From contig DCZO01000018.1 in assembly GCA_002331335.1 (NCBI GenBank), forward strand, positions 206,376-218,030: 11,655 bases of DNA. Direction: 5' to 3'. Position 1 is the first letter of the stretch. Each line of letters begins with the position of its first letter. The DNA is from Nitrospira sp. UBA2082. GTDB lineage: Bacteria > Nitrospirota > Nitrospiria > Nitrospirales > Nitrospiraceae. This document shows, in pieces, positions 7,009-11,655 of the stretch. The position numbers were made by a program, and so were the translations under genes. The notes under the pieces were generated by a model. That model had not been told where the DNA came from, did not search any database, and saw only the letters and a list, made by a program, of their open reading frames with translations.

Positions 7009-7233
7009 TCACGTGAGCTTGGCCCGCGCTTCACGGAAGACGTCCTTCGCGGAAGCGTCGGAGTCTGGATGAGCATCCATCTCCGCGTCTCTGCGCTGAG
7101 CCTCCTCGGCCCAAAGCCTGGCATTCTCTTCTTCGGAAAGATTTTCCAAGCTCTCCAACAGTTTTCCTGCCAAGCGGGCACGCGACTTTGGGTCCAGCTT
7201 CAATGCCTCGGCTTCAAGTTCTTTGATACTCAT
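7009..7233 (-). CDS. addiction module component-type antitoxin
   Basis: Protein of 74 aa resembling the addiction-module component family (TIGR02574; Pfam Unstab_antitox). It has an N-terminal helix (SIKELEAEALKLDPKSRARL), AGKLLESL, then LSEEENARLWAEEAQRRDAEM and a C-terminal tail ending in VFREARAKL. Members are cotranscribed with a RelE/ParE toxin placed immediately downstream. Here that toxin is present only as its first third, which begins on the base after this gene's stop. The antitoxin itself appears complete. The ATG at 7233 has no good Shine-Dalgarno sequence at usual spacing; a TAGAAT sits 6 nt upstream, so the message may be leaderless. Confidence 0.85.
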   Translation of the reverse strand: MSIKELEAEALKLDPKSRARLAGKLLESLENLSEEENARLWAEEAQRRDAEMDAHPDSDASAKDVFREARAKLT

Positions 7234-7239
7234 GGGCGC

Positions 7240-7245
7240 ATTCTA
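7240..7245 (-). promoter_or_regulatory. -10-like element directly before the antitoxin ATG
   Basis: Minus strand TAGAAT (5 of 6 matches to TATAAT) is separated from the ATG by only 6 nt (GCGCCC), so transcription would begin about at the start codon. No convincing -35 lies 16-18 nt further upstream, so support is weak. Confidence 0.3.
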
Positions 7246-7299
7246 CTCCAAACCCGATTGTTGAGCCAGCCAGGACAGGAAGGAGGCACGGGTCGCAAC

Positions 7300-7944
7300 C
7301 TACCTGCACCGCGCGATTACGTTGATCCATCTGCCCTTCCGTTCCTGATTACTGACCACACGCAACGATAGCACCTGCCAGCCTGCGCGGCGCAGCGCCC
7401 GCGCCAATTCGTCCCGCTTCCAGCGCGCGAAGTAGCGGCCCGGCATCCAGCCTCCTGTTTTGACACGGCTGTTACGGCCAAAGGTGAACGTCCCGCCCAG
7501 GAGGCCTTCCGGCTTTACCAGTCGATGCAGCGCGGCCAACACGCTGGGGACGGTTTTCTTCGGCAGATGAATCAACGACGCCGCCGCCCAGATGCCATCC
7601 AGACTGCCGGACCGAACAGGCAACGTCCGCATGTCTGCCAGAACAACCGGGACCGATGAACCACGCTGTCGCGCGAATCGGAGCAGCGACATCGTACGAT
7701 CCAGCCCGACAACTCGGTACCCCAGAGACGCAAGATACCGCGCATCTTGGCCGGCCCCGCAGCCCAGATCGAGTACCACGGCACACCTGGGCAACAACGC
7801 CACCCATTCTTTCAGCAACGGCGGCCGCTTGTACTTTTTGCGCCCCCATTGTTGGAGAAAGATCTCCGCATCCTTCTCATAGGTCAGAAGGGTCTGCGCG
7901 ACAGCATGCGTTGTGGTATGGTGCGGGGTCGACCGGTCAGCCAT
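7300..7944 (-). CDS. class I SAM-dependent methyltransferase
   Basis: Methyltransferase of 214 aa with a Rossmann-like fold. Motif I is VVLDLGCGAGQDARYLA (residues 56-72). The acidic residue ending the second strand is D82 (VVGLDRT). The motif II region is VLADMRTLPV (101-110), followed by LDGIWAAASLIHL (115-127), the typical post-II segment of small-molecule methyltransferases of the Methyltransf_11/25 type. The C-terminal part has a basic helix and the strand VLSLRVVSNQ. The substrate cannot be read from the sequence. It ends 66 bp upstream of the antitoxin gene on the same strand. Its start lies 16 bp from that of a divergent exported-protein gene, so their promoter elements must overlap the neighbour's coding region. 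The ATG at 7944 lacks a Shine-Dalgarno sequence, and no better start precedes motif I. Confidence 0.9.
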   Translation of the reverse strand: MADRSTPHHTTTHAVAQTLLTYEKDAEIFLQQWGRKKYKRPPLLKEWVALLPRCAVVLDLGCGAGQDARYLASLGYRVVGLDRTMSLLRFARQRGSSVPVVLADMRTLPVRSGSLDGIWAAASLIHLPKKTVPSVLAALHRLVKPEGLLGGTFTFGRNSRVKTGGWMPGRYFARWKRDELARALRRAGWQVLSLRVVSNQERKGRWINVIARCR

Positions 7945-7960
7945 ACAAAGGATGGATACG

Positions 7961-8278
7961 ATGTTCAGATTTCTGCGGAGCGTTCTCTTCGTCTTCCTGG
8001 GACTGGCTATTCACGCCGGCGTTGAGGCCAAACCGGTTGATCCTCCGTGCGACAAGTATCCGCCTGTCAAACAATCACGCTGCGCGGAAATTTGGAAAGA
8101 GCTGAACCTGGAAGACGGCCCGATCATCTCCCAATTCGGGCTCGATCAGCTTAAACGACGCGAGGAAGGCAAGATCACGGCTCAGCAGCACTTGGCCGAG
8201 AACATGACGTTCATCAAACAATCCACCGAGAAGCGGCTCGAACGGCTGAAAGAGCGCATGGCCAAAGAGTCACCTTGA
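7961..8278 (+). CDS. small exported protein of unknown function
   Basis: Protein of 105 aa. The first 23 residues are a signal peptide: RFLR, a hydrophobic core and a VEA cleavage site before KP. The mature part has two cysteines (C30, C41) that could form a disulphide. It ends in a long charged helix, about residues 60-103, which is probably coiled coil. I do not recognise a family. The ATG at 7961 was chosen because AAAGGA lies 8 nt upstream and it leads straight into the signal peptide; ATGs at 7913 and 7952 are in frame but fit less well. It is divergent from the methyltransferase gene and converges with the metallo-hydrolase gene, whose stop is 25 bp away. Confidence 0.7.
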   Translation: MFRFLRSVLFVFLGLAIHAGVEAKPVDPPCDKYPPVKQSRCAEIWKELNLEDGPIISQFGLDQLKRREEGKITAQQHLAENMTFIKQSTEKRLERLKERMAKESP

Positions 8279-8303
8279 AGATCCATCAACCGTCCGCGAT
8301 CGT

Positions 8304-8945
8304 TTATGCGACACGGATAAACTGATTCCGTTCCTTCTCCCACCCGATTGCTGTCTCCGGCCCATGGCCTGTCACCACCACCGTCGTGTCGTCGAGGGTA
8401 TACAGCCGCTCTCTGATCGACTGCTCGATGGCATCGAAATCGCCGCCCCACAGATCGGTGCGCCCGATGCTGCCGCGGAACAGGGTGTCTCCCGCCAAGA
8501 CCAGTTTGTCGCCCGGAGCGTGAAAGCTCATCGAGCCTGGCGTATGGCCCGGCGTGTGCAGCGCAAACACAGGGATATCACCCAGCAGGAGTTTCTCCTC
8601 GTCTTTGAGCCAATAGTCCGGCATCGGGACGGATCCTGACGGCACGCCGAACATCCGGCACTGCACGTCGAGGTTCTTCCATAGATCAAGGTCGTCTTGA
8701 TGCAGACAGAGGACGGCCCCGGTGGCCTCCTTCATCGCGCCGGACGCCAGAAAGTGATCAAAGTGGGCGTGAGTGTGCAGAATGTGGCTGACGGTCAGCC
8801 CCAGCTGCTGGACCTCGTGGAGAATACGCTCATAGGCCCCGCCCGGATCAATCACGATGGCTTGCTTGGTGACCGGGTCGCCGATGATCGAGCAGTTGCA
8901 TCCGAGGGGAGGCACCGAGAAGGTCTTTCGTATCAAAGTAGCCAT
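8304..8945 (-). CDS. metallo-beta-lactamase-fold hydrolase, glyoxalase II-like
   Basis: Hydrolase of 213 aa with a binuclear metal site. The signature is H59-x-H61-x-D63-H64 (THAHFDH). H134 lies in HTPGHTPGS, the bridging D153 in LAGDTLF, and H194 in TGHGPET. The N-terminal sequence (LGCNCSIIGD and AIVIDPGG) and length match the compact YcbL/GloB-like group, which lacks the extra C-terminal glutathione-binding domain of glyoxalase II. A thioester hydrolase activity in the cytoplasm is likely; the real substrate is unknown. It lies 40 bp downstream of the exported-protein gene on the same strand and may be cotranscribed with it. The ATG at 8945 has no clear ribosome site. Confidence 0.9.
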   Translation of the reverse strand: MATLIRKTFSVPPLGCNCSIIGDPVTKQAIVIDPGGAYERILHEVQQLGLTVSHILHTHAHFDHFLASGAMKEATGAVLCLHQDDLDLWKNLDVQCRMFGVPSGSVPMPDYWLKDEEKLLLGDIPVFALHTPGHTPGSMSFHAPGDKLVLAGDTLFRGSIGRTDLWGGDFDAIEQSIRERLYTLDDTTVVVTGHGPETAIGWEKERNQFIRVA

Positions 8946-8985
8946 GGCCCCGTCATGCTACAGTGCCCACGATCGATGGTGCAAG

Positions 8986-9609
8986 CTACGGGTCTTCGGC
9001 GCCATCTTGCCGCTCGCGCAAGGTCCAGACGACTTCGGTATCGACAAGGATCCATGTATGCGCCCGTCGGTGGAACCAAACCAACAACCCCGCCCCGGTG
9101 CCATCCGGCCGAAGATTTTCCACATAAAGCAGCGCCTGATCGTTGCGCAACGTGCGGCCCACCCGAGAAAAGGCCAGACGATCCAACACCGGAGGCACTT
9201 GCACGGGCAACGCTAGTGCCACCTCCGGGTCTTCGATGGAACCAGCCGACAGAAATCGGTACCGAACGCCGAACTGGAATCGTGCGTCAAGCCGAGAGGC
9301 TGTGCGATTGGCCATGACAAAATCCCGCACGAGATCCGTCGGCAGCTGGCCCATGAAATAGTTTTGCGCTTGAAGCAATTCCTCCGTCATCGGTTCCGTT
9401 TGATCAGGGAAAATCCTGGATACGGTCGCGCGTTCGAGCAACACCAATTTTGTCTGTGAGGTGAGAAATTTTTGTTCGACGACCTGGTCGTACAACCCAT
9501 AGTCTTCGGCAGGAATCCCGGCCGCCGAATCTCCCTCCCCGGCAGACACACGACCCGGGAGCATACAGGCCAGGCACGCCGCAACCAGCACTGTTGCCAA
9601 TTTCGTCAT
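8986..9609 (-). CDS. exported protein of unknown function
   Basis: Protein of 207 aa beginning MTKLATVLVA, with a signal peptide to about residue 23 (cleavage after VSA). The C-terminal region carries FSRVGRTLRNDQALLYVENL (147-166), then GTGAGLLVWF (171-180) and WILVDTEVVW (186-195). This SRxG...QALxYV...GxG...W...V...W pattern recalls a group of secreted hypothetical proteins found in several phyla, with no function I can name. The frame stays open upstream to 9699, but the ATG at 9609 leads directly into the signal peptide. A TATGCT -10-like box with a TTGACC 18 nt further up lies just before it. With only 6 nt between -10 and ATG, the transcript may be leaderless. It is divergent from the coiled-coil lipoprotein gene. 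Confidence 0.65.
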   Translation of the reverse strand: MTKLATVLVAACLACMLPGRVSAGEGDSAAGIPAEDYGLYDQVVEQKFLTSQTKLVLLERATVSRIFPDQTEPMTEELLQAQNYFMGQLPTDLVRDFVMANRTASRLDARFQFGVRYRFLSAGSIEDPEVALALPVQVPPVLDRLAFSRVGRTLRNDQALLYVENLRPDGTGAGLLVWFHRRAHTWILVDTEVVWTLRERQDGAEDP

Positions 9610-9615
9610 CCCGGC

Positions 9616-9645
9616 AGCATACCGGCAGGCTTTCGAGACGGTCAA
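9616..9645 (-). promoter_or_regulatory. promoter of the exported-protein gene, possibly leaderless
   Basis: Minus strand: TTGACC (9645-9640, 5 of 6), an 18-nt spacer, then TATGCT (9621-9616, 4 of 6), and 6 nt to the ATG at 9609. The -10 lies between two direct TGCCGG copies 11 bp apart (9627-9622 and 9616-9611), which could be an operator or chance. Confidence 0.45.
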
Positions 9646-9659
9646 ATTCCAGGGCGACA

Positions 9660-9688
9660 TGGACAAGAGGCGGTGAAGCATGGATAAT
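9660..9688 (+). promoter_or_regulatory. sigma70-like promoter of the coiled-coil lipoprotein
   Basis: TGGACA at 9660-9665 (5 of 6), a 17-nt spacer, then GATAAT at 9683-9688 (5 of 6). Predicted start near 9695 gives a leader of about 25 nt that contains the GGGAG ribosome site. It is arranged divergently with the promoter of the exported-protein gene. Confidence 0.65.
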
Positions 9689-9719
9689 CGGGCCACCATT
9701 TTTTGGGAGACCCATCCTC

Positions 9720-10457
9720 ATGTGTGACAACACAATTCCCACGGCTGGCCGACCAAAGGCGATCGGCCTCCTCGTGCTCTGCCTGGCTGTATCCGGTTGC
9801 GCGCCTGACGAGTTTCCTCTGAAAGCCGAGAACGAGGCGCTGAAAAAGCAGGTGTCGCGGCAGGAGTCTTTGTTGACCTCGCTGCAAGACGGCAACAAAG
9901 TCATGCAACAGCAGATCGATCTCCTTAATCAAGAACTCCGCGACGCCAAACAAGCGACCGAGTCCGCCAAGGCTTCGACCGCGCGTCTGTCCGAACTGCT
10001 GGACGACCAGCTGGCACAGGCCAAACGGATGAACGCGGAGATTCAACGGACCGCAGCGGCGCAAGCGGCTCAGAACGTGAAGATTGATGACAAAGGCGCG
10101 CAGTTCGATACCCTATCGCGCCCGCTCGGCACCGTTGCCAAGGTGGTGGAAGAAGCCCTCTCACGCAACGGCTACCAACTCAAGGTCGGTATCAAAACGG
10201 AGCAGAAAGCCGTCTATATCACGGACCGCAAGATCTCCAATCCCGCGTCATTGGAAGTCGCCGGGTTTCGGAACCAGTACCTCATCTCACTTCAGGCCTT
10301 ACCCGCCAATGTCACAAAACTCGGCGTGAAGGCCGAATTTGAAAAGGTTGCGCAAGGCGGTCGCATCCTCAGTGTCAGCGCCGAGGAGACCGCCGACATC
10401 GAACGCCGCTTGATCGGTGAGATCGGCAAAGCGCTCGAAGCGCCAGGCAAGACCTAG
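9720..10457 (+). CDS. coiled-coil lipoprotein of unknown function
   Basis: Lipoprotein of 245 aa. A hydrophobic segment (IGLLVLCLAVSG) leads to a lipobox VSGC with the lipidated cysteine at residue 27. Residues about 34-115 are a heptad-rich, glutamine- and leucine-rich coiled coil (ENEALKKQVSRQESLL, QQQIDLLNQELRDAK). The C-terminal half (about 130-235) looks like a compact alpha/beta domain with LKVGIKTEQKAVYITDRK and YLISLQALPANVTKLGV. No family was recognised. It is probably anchored in the outer or inner membrane and reaches into the periplasm. The ATG at 9720 was preferred over in-frame starts further up because GGGAG lies about 10 nt upstream, the promoter lies just before it, and it places the lipobox at a normal distance. 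Confidence 0.75.
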   Translation: MCDNTIPTAGRPKAIGLLVLCLAVSGCAPDEFPLKAENEALKKQVSRQESLLTSLQDGNKVMQQQIDLLNQELRDAKQATESAKASTARLSELLDDQLAQAKRMNAEIQRTAAAQAAQNVKIDDKGAQFDTLSRPLGTVAKVVEEALSRNGYQLKVGIKTEQKAVYITDRKISNPASLEVAGFRNQYLISLQALPANVTKLGVKAEFEKVAQGGRILSVSAEETADIERRLIGEIGKALEAPGKT

Positions 10458-10527
10458 CCCGCAGCATCCCTGTGCGATTCGTCGCGCGGCGCACGGTCAC
10501 TTTCCGGCGCCGCAAACCTTCCTTTTC

Positions 10528-10556
10528 TTGGTCGGACTCGCCCCTCGTGGTACCAT
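10528..10556 (+). promoter_or_regulatory. extended -10 promoter of the NlpC/P60-like lipoprotein
   Basis: TTGGTC at 10528-10533, a 17-nt spacer ending in TGG, then TACCAT at 10551-10556. The -35 is weak (3 of 6), but the TG-n extension supports the -10. Predicted start near 10563 leaves about 36 nt to the ATG at 10599. Confidence 0.45.
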
Positions 10557-10598
10557 TCCTGGCCAATGGCTCTGTGCGCCTGCCCCACGGGAGATCCC

Positions 10599-11321
10599 AT
10601 GCGTGTGCTGTTCATTGTGACCGCCATAGCCATCGTGACACTCGCGGGCTGCACGACCGTGCCACTCTCCTCTCGCTACCCATCGGCTTCGAAAGAACCT
10701 GCTGAACCATCGGTGTCGGTTATACGCCCCACCCCGTCGATTCCGACGAAACGTACCTGCTGCCAATCCGCTCTCCCCGGACCGAATCGATTGGCAATCG
10801 TGCGCACCGCGGCCAAGCTCGTAGGCGCAAGAACCATCACGAGCGATGGACGGCGCATCGCCTATGACTGCGCCGGCGTCACCCGCGCCATCTTCTTGAA
10901 GCACGGCATCGACTTGTACGACGGCAATCCCGGGGACTCCGATGCGAACGGCGTGCGGTTGATCCATGCCCACATGCAGCAACACGGCAGGCTTCACCAG
11001 AGTCCCATCCCCCATCCCGGAGATCTGGTGTTTTTCGACAACACCTGGGATTTCAATGGAGACGGTGAATTGAACGATCCCCTCACACATGTTGGGGTCG
11101 TCGAACGAATAGATCCCGATGGTACTGTGACTTTCATCAGCCGCGTGGCCGCCGCCATCCAGCGGTACCGCATGAATCTCAGCATGCCTCATCTCCACAA
11201 AACAGCCGAGGGCCGCATCCTGAACGACTATCTCCGTCGTAAACACCCCACCGATCCCGACGACAGTGGCCGACTCACGGGAGAGTTGTTCTCGTTTTTC
11301 GGTACACGCTTGGACTTCTGA
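10599..11321 (+). CDS. NlpC/P60- or CHAP-like cell-wall hydrolase lipoprotein
   Basis: Lipoprotein of 240 aa. The signal peptide ends in the lipobox LAGC (C18). After a proline-rich linker (about residues 20-60), a papain-like domain carries YDCAGVTRAIFLKHGI with the candidate nucleophile C91, PGDLVFFDN at 140-148, and THVGVVERI with the candidate histidine H164. This order is typical of NlpC/P60 and CHAP peptidoglycan amidases or endopeptidases, which cut peptide stems in the periplasm. Between strand and histidine lies D151-x-N153-x-D155-G156, a calcium-loop-like insert. The ATG at 10599 is preceded by GGGAGA at close spacing; the earlier in-frame ATG at 10566 sits at the predicted transcription start and was rejected. 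The third catalytic residue was not assigned. Confidence 0.8.
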   Translation: MRVLFIVTAIAIVTLAGCTTVPLSSRYPSASKEPAEPSVSVIRPTPSIPTKRTCCQSALPGPNRLAIVRTAAKLVGARTITSDGRRIAYDCAGVTRAIFLKHGIDLYDGNPGDSDANGVRLIHAHMQQHGRLHQSPIPHPGDLVFFDNTWDFNGDGELNDPLTHVGVVERIDPDGTVTFISRVAAAIQRYRMNLSMPHLHKTAEGRILNDYLRRKHPTDPDDSGRLTGELFSFFGTRLDF

Positions 11322-11336
11322 TACGACGATCACGCG

Positions 11337-11655
11337 TCATGAGCACCGGCGAATGTCCGTGGCTCTCGTATCGGCACGCACGAAAACGACGACACACCCC
11401 TCTGAGGGAACACGGGGTTGCTTCGGACGAAAGGTGACCGACCAAGAATTCCCGGTGGGATCGAACACCGCCGCCGTCAGCTCAAACTCATCGAACGAAC
11501 GACCCAGTTCCTGTTTCGCCGCCGCTTTGGCCAGCGCGACCGCCTCCGATTGCCGAAGCATGGGTCGATCTTGCTCCGGACGAGGACGATCCAGCCGCTC
11601 GGTGGGAATATCGGACGGCCGTGAAAGGTGCGGCGGCACGCCCCGGTCGCCCGCC
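11337..11655 (-). CDS. protein of unknown function, open at the right edge
   Basis: The frame ends in a TGA at 11337-11339 and stays open to the window edge, so its start may lie outside; a GTG at 11639 is the first possible start inside. The visible part is a proline-rich stretch followed by SEAVALAKAAAKQELGRSF (a helix) and then strands FELTAAVFDP, SWSVTFRP and CVVVFVRADTRAT. A helix followed by a W-containing sheet recalls PepSY-like or NTF2-like small domains, but the match is not good enough to name. It converges with the lipoprotein gene, 15 bp between stops, with no terminator visible between them. Confidence 0.55.
   Translation of the reverse strand, partial: AGDRGVPPHLSRPSDIPTERLDRPRPEQDRPMLRQSEAVALAKAAAKQELGRSFDEFELTAAVFDPTGNSWSVTFRPKQPRVPSEGCVVVFVRADTRATDIRRCS

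Noticed and set aside
10472..10494. GTGCG/CGCAC inverted repeat after the coiled-coil lipoprotein as a terminator
   Set aside because: Five-bp stem, 13-nt loop and no T-run directly after it.
1..11655. CRISPR arrays, insertion sequences, long repeats
   Set aside because: No regularly spaced repeats, transposase motifs or terminal inverted repeats were seen by reading; a self-alignment of the window would be the decisive test.

Overview
The window looks like an ordinary chromosomal stretch of a fairly GC-rich, double-membraned bacterium. Lipoproteins with lipoboxes, a periplasmic penicillin-binding-protein-activator-like protein and several exported proteins all point that way. The combination of a TPR plus periplasmic-binding-fold protein, a site-2 protease and trpS, and the style of the small exported proteins, would fit Nitrospira/Nitrospirota. 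That placement is an impression from gene content, not something the sequence proves.

Layout. Positions 1-1141 (minus strand) hold a complete tRNA-Val(UAC) with its own promoter, downstream of a XerD-type recombinase gene. A 187-bp gap carries two back-to-back sigma70-like promoters, one for xerD and one for the rightward cluster. Positions 1329-5041 (plus) are a tight three-gene cluster: a penicillin-binding-protein-activator-like exported protein, a membrane site-2 protease (12 bp later) and trpS (4-bp overlap). Positions 5164-7233 (minus) form a small accessory islet. It contains a uracil-DNA-glycosylase-superfamily-like protein, a HEPN-like protein with an R-x4-H motif, a HicB-type antitoxin without a visible HicA, a truncated RelE/ParE toxin reading frame and an intact antitoxin of the addiction-module-component family. 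Positions 7300-8945 hold a SAM methyltransferase (minus), a small exported protein (plus) that starts 16 bp from it, and a glyoxalase-II-like metallo-beta-lactamase-fold hydrolase (minus). From 8986 to the end come an exported protein of unknown function (minus), a coiled-coil lipoprotein (plus), an NlpC/P60-CHAP-like lipoprotein with a calcium-loop-like insert (plus), and an unknown reading frame that runs off the right edge (minus).

How the genes fit together. The conserved parts serve chromosome segregation (XerD), translation (tRNA-Val, TrpRS) and the envelope (activator-like protein, site-2 protease, cell-wall hydrolase-like lipoprotein, coiled-coil lipoprotein). The accessory islet is the least expected part. 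Two antitoxin genes persist while one partner toxin is reduced to its first third and the other is missing. Next to them lies a two-gene unit (HEPN-like, then UDG-like) that I cannot assign to any named system. It is the best candidate in the window for something undescribed, but the evidence is only motif-level. Several genes lack a clear Shine-Dalgarno sequence, and two have a -10-like hexamer only 6 nt before the ATG, which suggests leaderless transcripts.
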